Assembly: GCA_040755725.1 (NCBI GenBank)
Contig: JBFMAI010000040.1
Coordinates: 496,001-560,000 of the forward strand
Direction of reading: 5' to 3'
From: JBFMAI01 sp040755725
Lineage (GTDB): Bacteria; Planctomycetota; Phycisphaerae; UBA1845; Fen-1342
Length of the DNA: 64,000 bases
Made by a program: the position numbers and the translations under genes. Positions 32,751 through 40,098 of the stretch are shown here, one piece after another. Within the stretch, counting starts at the first letter, position 1. Each line of letters opens with the position of its first letter. The notes beneath the pieces were generated by a model that made no database searches, was not told the origin of the DNA, and worked only from the letters and a program-made list of their open reading frames with translations.

Positions 32751-34544
32751 CTACTCGTGCAAGATGACTCCGCGGCCGGCGTGCCCGTCCACCTTGACGC
32801 ACAGCGGCGCGGGCGTCCGCACATGGCGCACCAACGCCCCCTCCGCCGCCGCGGGCAGCCGGTCCAGCCAGCCCCAATCGATGCCGTGCGGACCGGTGTG
32901 GCGCACGGTCAGGTACGGAACGCGGAAACTGGTCAAGTTGTGGAAAAAGTGCGACCCCTGGCTGGGATCGACGTTCATGTCGGGCCGCGTGGCCTCCACG
33001 ATCACGCGGGCCGCGGAAATCTGCGGCCACGTCACCGGAATGCCCAGCCATGGATCGCTGCTGCCCCAGCGCCCGAAGCCGATCAAGACATAGAAACGCC
33101 CCTCGTCCGCCAGCCGCCGATTGATCGCCTCGATCTCCGCCGCGACCGCGCGGGTGTGCCGCGCCTCGAAGCTCGATGGTTTCACGTACACCACGTCGCC
33201 GACGTCTTCGAGCAACCGGTGCCCCAGCACGCACTCCGTCGCCACCAGCACGCGCGGCCCCGCCAGTTCCCCGGCCCCGACCTCCACCGTCTCGTCCGCC
33301 ACCCGCGTCGGACGAAGCTGGAGGAACCCGAACCGGTGCGGCGGCCCCATCCGCCCCGCGGTCGGGTCGTCGCCCGCCGCCGAATCCCCCGGGTGATCCA
33401 GCGTCATCGCGAACTCGATCTCCACGTCCGAGCCGACCGCGGCCTTGCAGGCGGCCGCCACCTTCTCGATCACGCGGTTGAGCGGCACGTCCTCCAGGTC
33501 CAGCAGCGGGGCGAAGGTCAGCACGCGCGGCCCGGGCACCCCCGTCCCCAACACCAGCCGGTCCGACTCCGCGCTGTACGTGGACGCCAACCGCCGCAGC
33601 ACCCCGTCGTACTCCGCGTCGGCCAGGTTCCCCTGCACGAGATACTCGGCTTCATTGATGGGGTCATAGGGCGGCGGCGGCCCCATGTGGACGGCCCAAA
33701 ACGTGGTCTGGCTGTTCTTCATCAGCTCATGGACCGAGCCGTGCGGCGGGCCGTGCCGCGGATACGCCGGGCAGTACGACCAGGTCATGCCCCCGTCCAC
33801 GATCGTCTTGCCGAGCCCCAGGGCCAGGTTGACCACGCCGTCCGCGGGTCGCGCCGGCCCCGTCGGATAGAAATTGTAGGTCCGAACGACGCCCGAGACG
33901 GTCGGGTAGAAGCGGTCCCCGTGCCGTCGCCCCACCACCTCCTGAATAATGACCGCCATGCGCTCGTCGGCCGCCGACTCCCCGATCGCCCGCCGGTAGC
34001 TCTGCGCGTCGCGGAAGTAGGTGGAGGCGTAGACGAATTTGATCGCCTCGACCAGCCGCTGAAAGCGCGTGGCCACGTCCGGCTGGTTGTTGGGGATCAT
34101 CTTCGTCGCGTACGTCCCGGCAAACGGGTGGTTCAGGGCATCCTCCAGCAGGCTGGACGAACGCACCGCCAGCGGCGTCCGCATTCCCGCGATCAGGGCC
34201 CGCAGGTCCCCGACAATCCGCACGGGCAGCTCCGCCTTCTGGAACGCGTGCGCAATACGGTCGTCCGCGGCCCCGGACGCCACCATCTCGTGCAGCCCGT
34301 TGCGCTCCATAAACTCCGCGAAGACGTCCGTCGCCACCACCGTCAGCCGCGGGATGCTCACCTCCACGCCCGGGATAGCTCCCGGCGGACAGGCCTCCGC
34401 CAGAATCCGCTTGATGAACCCGAGCCCCTTCGCCTTGCCCCCGATCGCGCCGTCGCCGATGACCGTGAAGTTCTCATCCGACGTGAGAAACTGGCGGTCG
34501 AAAGCGGGGTAACCGCCTTGCGCTCCGGAATGGGGATTGGTCAT
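32751..34544 (-). CDS. PPDK-N/ATP-grasp protein with C-terminal GRWGS-HFF domain
   Basis: 597 aa. The ATP-grasp of pyruvate phosphate dikinase type is complete: IGGKAKGLGFI (34-44), RSSSLLEDALNHPFAGTY (128-145), QE (201-202) and LQLRP (409-411 for the closing arm). Residues about 420-597 form the extra domain also found in the next gene, with FGRWGSSDPWLG (490-501) and QGSHFFHNLTSFRV (529-542). No phosphohistidine swivel (GGxxSHxA) and no PEP barrel are present. Similar pairs of proteins are widespread in bacteria as PEP/pyruvate-binding proteins with no known reaction. I infer ATP-dependent phosphoryl transfer to an unknown acceptor. It is first in a two-gene operon. Confidence 0.75.
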   Translation of the reverse strand: MTNPHSGAQGGYPAFDRQFLTSDENFTVIGDGAIGGKAKGLGFIKRILAEACPPGAIPGVEVSIPRLTVVATDVFAEFMERNGLHEMVASGAADDRIAHAFQKAELPVRIVGDLRALIAGMRTPLAVRSSSLLEDALNHPFAGTYATKMIPNNQPDVATRFQRLVEAIKFVYASTYFRDAQSYRRAIGESAADERMAVIIQEVVGRRHGDRFYPTVSGVVRTYNFYPTGPARPADGVVNLALGLGKTIVDGGMTWSYCPAYPRHGPPHGSVHELMKNSQTTFWAVHMGPPPPYDPINEAEYLVQGNLADAEYDGVLRRLASTYSAESDRLVLGTGVPGPRVLTFAPLLDLEDVPLNRVIEKVAAACKAAVGSDVEIEFAMTLDHPGDSAAGDDPTAGRMGPPHRFGFLQLRPTRVADETVEVGAGELAGPRVLVATECVLGHRLLEDVGDVVYVKPSSFEARHTRAVAAEIEAINRRLADEGRFYVLIGFGRWGSSDPWLGIPVTWPQISAARVIVEATRPDMNVDPSQGSHFFHNLTSFRVPYLTVRHTGPHGIDWGWLDRLPAAAEGALVRHVRTPAPLCVKVDGHAGRGVILHE

Positions 34545-34699
34545 GTCTCCACCGGCGGCGGCGTTGCCAGCAGCCGGCGCGGCCGCATGCGCCCTCGCAC
34601 GCGGAATGCCCGCCGGCGCGCGATTCTAGCCCGCCTGCCCAACCGCGACCAGCAGGGTTGCCAGTCACGCAATCACCGTGCCGGACCACGGGCATCGGC

Positions 34700-35461
34700 G
34701 GGAACGTGGGAACGTCGGACCGACGGCGGCAATGTGGCGTTGGCACAGACGCTGACGTGGGACGCGGAGAACCGGCTGGTGCGGGCGGAACCAACGCTGG
34801 AGCAGTATTCGCCGCCGCCGGATGGGGCGCGGAAGGTGGAGTTCGGGCATGATTGCCTGGGTCGGCGAGTGCTGAACTGCGTCCGGGCGTAGGCCCCCAA
34901 CGCTGATCAACGGTGCCGGTGGGTTGACCAGCGGGTGTACGATTGGGTGGGCCCCGGCCCGAGCGATTGGGCAACGACGCCGACGGTCCGGCGGAAGTTC
35001 GCGTGCGATGGCACTGGCGGCTCCTCCGCCGGCGGGCGGTTGATGCTGTTGGAGCTTGAGGGGAGCATCGGCGTCCCGGCGCGCATACGGTTGTGGGGAG
35101 CATCGGCGTCCCGCCGCGCAATACGGTTGTGGGGAACATCGGCGTCCCGCCGGTAGACACGGTCGTGCGTAAATACAACTGGGGCATGGACTTGGAGGGA
35201 CTGAACGGGGCTGGTGTGGCACCGGCCAATGGCCGGTGGGCCACCGGTCCGAGCCGCGACCGTCAGGGAGCGGGGCCTGCGGCGAACGGCGGACTCGGAA
35301 GGCGAGGCTCCGGCGTCGAGCGAGGCTTCGCCTCGCCCAGCAAAGACGCCGGGCTCGGAGCCCCGGTGCTACAGGGCCTGGGCGGCGTGGGCGGGTCGCC
35401 ACAGGCGACTCGCCGTGGCGAGCTGCTCGCCATGCAAGCCGGCGCGGCCGGCGACGGATGA
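34700..35461 (+). pseudogene. RHS/YD-repeat protein remnant interrupted by a stop, a frameshift and repeats
   Basis: Recognisable RHS pieces occur in order: TWDAENRLVRAEP (about 34758-34796), KVEFGHDCLGRRV, then after an in-frame TAG at 34890 QRVYDW, RRKFACDG and GGRLMLLELEG. After a one-base deficit in a 36-nt repeat come RKYNWGMDLEGLNGAG (about 35168-35215) and LQGLGGVGG...LLAMQ near 35370-35440. The order is that of intact RHS core repeats. Two repeat families are lodged in it: three 36-nt units at 35060-35166, and a GAGCCGCGACCG-type block with palindromes at 35216-35360. There is no N-terminal part, so this is a decayed 3' fragment. Confidence 0.65.
35060..35166 (+). repeat. Three tandem 35-36-nt units in the RHS remnant
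   Basis: Units at 35060-35094 (35 nt), 35095-35130 and 35131-35166 (36 nt each), each starting GGGGARCATCGGCGTCCC. The 36-nt form encodes a 12-residue repeat like GSIGVPPRNTVV. A related single unit is in the 5601-5803 block. Confidence 0.85.
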
Positions 35462-35468
35462 CGGCCGT

Positions 35469-38153
35469 TCAGTCGTCGGTGTCTTCCGCGGCGGGCGGCG
35501 TCAGGTCGTCGGCCCCGGACGAACTCGGCTCGTCCATACCCGGCGAAGTCGGCCCGTCCGCCGGCGGGGAAGTGGTGTCCTCCGCTGCCGGCGAAGTCGA
35601 CCTGGCCACGTTCCCGCCCGCCTGCTCGACGTCGCGCTCTTCCTGCTCACCGGCAACGCGTGCCACGGCCACCACATGGTCGCCTTCTTCCAGCCGGATG
35701 AGTCGCACGCCCTGCGTCGCCCGGCCGATGTCCCGCAGCTCATCGAGCGGCATGCGCATCAGGTTGCCGCCGGCGGTGATGAGAATTAGCGAGTCGTCGT
35801 CGGTGATCGCCCGCAACGCCACCACCGGCCCGTTCCGCTCACTCAGGCGAATGTTGATGACCCCCTTGCCGCCCCGCCGCGTCAGCCGGTATTCCTCGAC
35901 CGGCGTGCGTTTGCCGAAGCCGTTCTCGCAGACGGTCAGCAGGCTCATGCCGGGCTCGGTGACGACCATGTCGATGACGCGGTCGTCGCGGCCGAGCGTG
36001 ATGCCGCGGACCCCCCGCGCGCCACGCCCCATCGCGCGGACGTCCGCTTCCTGGAAACGGCAGGCCATGCCCAGCCGCGTGCCGAGGATGATCTCGTTCT
36101 CGCCGCGGGTCAGCGAGACCTTCACCAGCGAATCGTCGGGGTCGAGCGTGATCGCCTGGATGCCGCTCGGACGGGGGTTGGCAAACGCGGTCAGCGGGGT
36201 CTTCTTCACGACCCCCTTCTCGGTGGCGAAGAAAACGAACTGCTCCTCGAAGGCCTGCACGGCCAGCACCGCCATGTGCCGCTCGTTCGGCTGCATCGTG
36301 AGGGTGTTGGCCAGCGACCGACCGCGGCTGGTGCGGGCCATGCTCGGGATGTCGTACACGCGCAGCCAGTACACCCGTCCGCGGTTGGTGAAGATCAGGA
36401 GGTAGTCGTGCGTCGAGCAGACGCGCATCTGCTCGATGAAATCGCCGTCCTTCGTTTCCGTCCCGCGCACCCCCTTGCCCCCGCGGCCCTGCTCGCGGTA
36501 CGTGTCGATCGGCACGCGCTTGATGTAGCCCTCATGGGAGATGGTCACCACCACGTCTTCCCGCGCGACCAGTTGCTCCATCGCCAGCGTGCCCACCGGC
36601 CCGCTGATCTGCGTCCGCCGCGGCTGCCCATACTTGGCCTTCAGCTCGCGCAGGTCCTCGGCGATGATGTCCAGGACCCGCCGCGGATCGCTGAGAATCA
36701 GCTCGTAGTCGGCCATCTGCTCCACGAGGCGCGTGTACTCCGCCGCGAGTTGCTCAATCTCCAGCCCCGTCAGCCGGCGTAGCGGCATGGCCAGGATCGC
36801 ATCGGCCTGCGTCGCGGTCAGGTGCTGGTCGGCGGCCACGGCCCGCGCCGCGAACGCCTCCGGGAGCAGCCGCCGGACCGTCGCCGCCTCGTTCAGCCGC
36901 AACGGCCGCGCCATCAGCGCCGCCCGCGCCGCGTCCACGTCCCGCGCTTCGCGGATCAGCCGGATGATCGCGTCGATGTCGGCCACCGCGAGGATCAACC
37001 CCTCCAGCACGTGCGCCCGCTGCCGGGCCTTGCGCAGTTGAAAGCCCGTCCGCCGCCGAATCACTTCGACGCGGTGCTGCACGTATTGCTCGATGAGCTG
37101 CTTGAGATTGAGCGTCCGCGGGACGCGGTTGACGAGCACAATGTGCAGCGCGTGGATCGTGCTTTGCAGCGGGGTGTACCGCCAGAGCTGATTCATCACC
37201 ACCTGGGCGTTGGCGTCCTTCTTCAGGACAATCACCAGCCGCACCATCTGCTCGCGGCCGGACTCGTCCCGCACATCATCCACACCCTTGATGGTGCCGC
37301 TCTGGATCGCGTCCAGCAGCCGCTCCTTGATCGTCGGCAGTAGCACGCCGTAGGGGATCTCGTCCACGACAATGTGGACGCGGCCGGACTTCGCGTCCTC
37401 CAGGTGCATCCGCCCGCGCACGACGAGGGCCCCGCGGCCGGTCTCGTACGCCTCGCGGATCCCGTCACTGCCGCAGATCACGCCGCCGGTCGGGAAATCC
37501 GGCCCAGGCACATGCCGCAGCAGCTCAGGGACCGTGATTTCGGGGTTGTCCATCGCGGCGATGATGGCGTCGCACATCTCGCCCAGGTTGTGCGGCAACA
37601 GCCGCGTGGCCATCCCGACCGCAATTCCCTCGGACCCGTTCACGAGCAGGTTCGGGAACCGCGCGGGCAACACGACGGGCTCCTGGCGCGTCCCGTCGTA
37701 GTTGTCCTCGAAGTCCACCGTCTCCTGTTCGAGGTCCGCCAGCATCTCCTCCGCCGGTCCCGCCAACCGCGCCTCGGTGTAGCGCATGGCCGCCGGCGGG
37801 TCCCCGTCGATACTGCCGAAGTTCCCCTGCGGATCGACCAGGAGGTGGCGCATGTTCCATTCCTGGCCGAGACGCACGAGCGTCGGGTAGATAACGCCCT
37901 CCCCGTGCGGGTGGTAGTTGCCGCTGGTGTCGCCGCAGATCTTGGCGCACTTGCGGTGCTTGGCCCGCGGGGAGAGGTTCAGATCGTGCATCGCCACCAG
38001 GATGCGGCGCTGCGAAGGCTTCAGACCGTCGCGCACGTCGGGCAACGCCCGCGCCATGATCACGCTCATGGCGTAGGTGAGGTACGACTCCTGCATCTCC
38101 TGGGAGATCGGCGTCGGCACGCACGTTCCGCCCGCAGTCTGCGTGTCGGTCAT
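35469..38153 (-). CDS. gyrA: DNA gyrase subunit A
   Basis: 894 aa. It breaks and rejoins DNA for negative supercoiling with GyrB. The catalytic tyrosine is Tyr125 (AMRYTEARL), following the HPHGEGVIYP segment at 81-90. The C-terminal beta-pinwheel carries the gyrA box near residue 545 (EQGRGGKGVRG), which marks gyrase rather than topoisomerase IV. The tail after about 835 is an acidic Ser/Pro/Asp-rich extension. At the quinolone-resistance positions it has Glu85, Gly86 and Pro90 where E. coli has Asp82, Ser83 and Asp87. The ATG at 38153 is preferred over one nine codons upstream. gyrB is not in the window. Confidence 0.93.
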   Translation of the reverse strand: MTDTQTAGGTCVPTPISQEMQESYLTYAMSVIMARALPDVRDGLKPSQRRILVAMHDLNLSPRAKHRKCAKICGDTSGNYHPHGEGVIYPTLVRLGQEWNMRHLLVDPQGNFGSIDGDPPAAMRYTEARLAGPAEEMLADLEQETVDFEDNYDGTRQEPVVLPARFPNLLVNGSEGIAVGMATRLLPHNLGEMCDAIIAAMDNPEITVPELLRHVPGPDFPTGGVICGSDGIREAYETGRGALVVRGRMHLEDAKSGRVHIVVDEIPYGVLLPTIKERLLDAIQSGTIKGVDDVRDESGREQMVRLVIVLKKDANAQVVMNQLWRYTPLQSTIHALHIVLVNRVPRTLNLKQLIEQYVQHRVEVIRRRTGFQLRKARQRAHVLEGLILAVADIDAIIRLIREARDVDAARAALMARPLRLNEAATVRRLLPEAFAARAVAADQHLTATQADAILAMPLRRLTGLEIEQLAAEYTRLVEQMADYELILSDPRRVLDIIAEDLRELKAKYGQPRRTQISGPVGTLAMEQLVAREDVVVTISHEGYIKRVPIDTYREQGRGGKGVRGTETKDGDFIEQMRVCSTHDYLLIFTNRGRVYWLRVYDIPSMARTSRGRSLANTLTMQPNERHMAVLAVQAFEEQFVFFATEKGVVKKTPLTAFANPRPSGIQAITLDPDDSLVKVSLTRGENEIILGTRLGMACRFQEADVRAMGRGARGVRGITLGRDDRVIDMVVTEPGMSLLTVCENGFGKRTPVEEYRLTRRGGKGVINIRLSERNGPVVALRAITDDDSLILITAGGNLMRMPLDELRDIGRATQGVRLIRLEEGDHVVAVARVAGEQEERDVEQAGGNVARSTSPAAEDTTSPPADGPTSPGMDEPSSSGADDLTPPAAEDTDD

Positions 38154-38488
38154 GAAGGCTCCATCGGTCGGCCGCGCCAAGCCCGCAGCACTTCTGCGCC
38201 GGACCGCCCGGGCCCGCAGGTTGACGACAAGGGCGAATTATACCGGTTGCGCGGCGGCCTGGCACCGGTGGTCGCTCGGCGTCGGCAGCGGGCGGCGGCG
38301 GCGCGGGGCGGGCGGAAACCGACGGCGAAGATCGGCAAATCGGCTGGGCGCGGCCGTTATCGCGTTGACAGGAGCACGGGCGGACCCTATACTTTCCAGT
38401 TCGCTGCGGCGACGCTGCGATGTCATTGTGGCATAAGCACTTGTAGCCGTGCGGGCCGCGGCACCACTCAGCACACGGGTACGACAGC
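38154..38488. other. Divergent spacer between gyrA and the DksA-like gene
   Basis: This 335-base spacer has no gene. It holds the strong plus-strand promoter listed separately. No clear minus-strand promoter for gyrA was picked out. Confidence 0.5.
38365..38393 (+). promoter_or_regulatory. Strong sigma-70-type promoter for the DksA-like gene
   Basis: TTGACA at 38365-38370 and TATACT at 38388-38393 with the ideal 17-nt spacing. This is the best consensus promoter noticed in the window. It points to the GTG start at 38489, with a leader of about 85-90 nt. Confidence 0.7.
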
Positions 38489-39154
38489 GTGGCCAAGAAA
38501 TCCGCTGCCAAGGCGACCAAGCGCAAGACGACCAAGAAGAAGGCCGCCCGCTCGGCCGCGCCCCGGAAGGCCCCTGCCAAGCAAGTGGCCGCGGCGCGCA
38601 AGCCCGGAGCCGACCATTCGCCGGCGAAAGGCCGTGCGCGTCGGTCCGCCCCCACCGCAAAGGCCGGAAGCGGTTCCGCCCCGGTCGGCAGGGCGGCTGC
38701 GGCCAAGCCGCGCACCCTCGTCGCCGTGGCGCCTCCCGCCGAGGCTGCGGTCGAGCGTGAAACGCCCCTCACCCCCCAGGAGATCGAGCAGTTCCGCCTC
38801 ATATTGCTCCAGAAGCGGGCGGAGATTCTCGGCGACGTTTCCACGTTGCGCAACGAGGCTCTGAACAAGGACCGACGGGACGCCGCCGGCGACCTTTCCA
38901 GCATGCCGATCCACATGGCGGATCTCGGCACGGACAATTTCGAACTCGAGTTCACGCTGGGGCTGATCGAGGGGGAGCGGACGATCCTGAAGGAAATCGA
39001 CGAAGCGCTTGAACGCATCCGGAAGAACACTTACGGCATCTGTCTGGCCACCGGAAAGCCCATCGGCAAGGCCCGCCTGAAGGCCAAACCCTGGGCCAAA
39101 TACTGCTACGAATACACTCTGGCCCAGGAACAGGGCCAGACCCGCAGGTTCTAG
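38489..39154 (+). CDS. TraR/DksA-family protein with Lys/Ala-rich N-terminal tail and reduced zinc finger
   Basis: 221 aa from a GTG. Residues 1-90 are a histone-H1-like Lys/Ala/Pro tail. From about 92 comes a DksA coiled-coil region (LTPQEIEQFRLILLQKRAEIL and later LIEGERTILKEIDEALERI). The C-terminal finger reads GICLATGKPIGKARL...AKYCYEY: only two of the four DksA zinc cysteines remain, the others being Thr and Tyr. DksA-type proteins bind RNA polymerase in the secondary channel during the stringent response. The basic tail may bind DNA or RNA. It lies 4 nt before lspA, probably as an operon, and has a consensus promoter upstream. Confidence 0.85.
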   Translation: MAKKSAAKATKRKTTKKKAARSAAPRKAPAKQVAAARKPGADHSPAKGRARRSAPTAKAGSGSAPVGRAAAAKPRTLVAVAPPAEAAVERETPLTPQEIEQFRLILLQKRAEILGDVSTLRNEALNKDRRDAAGDLSSMPIHMADLGTDNFELEFTLGLIEGERTILKEIDEALERIRKNTYGICLATGKPIGKARLKAKPWAKYCYEYTLAQEQGQTRRF

Positions 39155-39158
39155 CCCG

Positions 39159-40007
39159 GTGACCGCCTCCCCCTCGCCCCAATCCAATGTGTCGGCCCCC
39201 TTCAGCGGCCCGGCGGAACCCGCTGCCCCCGCGACGACCGCTCCCGTGATCGTCCGTCCCGCCCTCCGTTCCCTGGCGGCCCACGCGCGGCTCTGGACCG
39301 TGGCCGTGCTGGGCCTGGCGCTGGACCTCTGGTCAAAAGACTGGGCGTTTCGGACCCTGGGGCAGGGCGGTCATCGACCCCTTGTGCCTTATCTCCTCGA
39401 GTTCCACACCACGCTGAATCCCGGGGCCCTGTTCGGTTTCGGGGCCGGGCACACGGAGGTCTTCCTCATTGCTTCCCTGCTGGCTCTCGGCCTGGTTCTC
39501 TGGATGTTCAGCCACAGTCCCGCCCAATCGTGGCTCACCCACCTGGCGCTCGCCGCGCTGTTGGCGGGGGCCCTGGGAAACATGTACGACCGGGCCTTCG
39601 TGAGCCTCGTGGAGGTCCCGGTGCAAACGGTCACGGCCGTCGCGCGGCGCTGCTATGTGCTGGACGTTGACCCGGACACACAGCGTCACGTGCTCCGTGA
39701 GTACCCTGTGCGGACGGATCGACCAAGCCACGTGATTCCGCTGGCCGAGAACCAGCCGCTGCCACGCCCCCGCGGCTACGTCCGCGACTTCATCAAGATC
39801 CCCACGACGCTGCCGCGCTGGAACTGGATCGCCCCGAAGTGGCGCGGCCGCGAGCTGTGGCCCTGGGTCTTCAACGTCGCCGACATGCTGCTGGTCGGCG
39901 GCGTCGCCGTTCTCTCGCTGCAACTGCTCCGCCAGCGGGAACGTCGCCCGGCAAAGACGGCCGGCGTCCCGGCGTCCTCCCCCGACATCACCGCTGGACA
40001 CGGCTGA
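39159..40007 (+). CDS. lspA: Signal peptidase II (prolipoprotein peptidase) with a large insertion
   Basis: 282 aa against about 160 usually. It is an aspartyl protease that removes lipoprotein signal peptides in the membrane. Asp144 (GALGNMYDR) and Asp242 (FNVADMLL) are the catalytic pair; NPGALFGFG (87-95) is the third family motif. The two Asp residues are 98 apart instead of about 27, owing to an inserted, probably extracytoplasmic stretch of about 70 residues (about 148-235). The first 35 residues are a Pro/Ala/Ser-rich cytoplasmic leader. The start is a GTG at 39159, 4 nt after the DksA-like stop. Confidence 0.9.
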   Translation: MTASPSPQSNVSAPFSGPAEPAAPATTAPVIVRPALRSLAAHARLWTVAVLGLALDLWSKDWAFRTLGQGGHRPLVPYLLEFHTTLNPGALFGFGAGHTEVFLIASLLALGLVLWMFSHSPAQSWLTHLALAALLAGALGNMYDRAFVSLVEVPVQTVTAVARRCYVLDVDPDTQRHVLREYPVRTDRPSHVIPLAENQPLPRPRGYVRDFIKIPTTLPRWNWIAPKWRGRELWPWVFNVADMLLVGGVAVLSLQLLRQRERRPAKTAGVPASSPDITAGHG

Positions 40008-40098
40008 GCATTCCCCGATTCGCGCAAACACCGACACCGCACGGCCGCCTTCGTGGCGCCCGGCTTCCGTGGCGAGCCGTACAGGGTCGCGCGGGAGA

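Noticed and set aside
32736..34700. Long plus-strand open frame (718 aa to 34892)
   Set aside because: All but its last part is antisense to the PPDK-N paralogue; only the RHS-like segment after about 34700 is meaningful.
35060..35166. Tandem 36-nt repeats as a CRISPR array
   Set aside because: Units are directly adjacent with no spacers and no cas genes are present.
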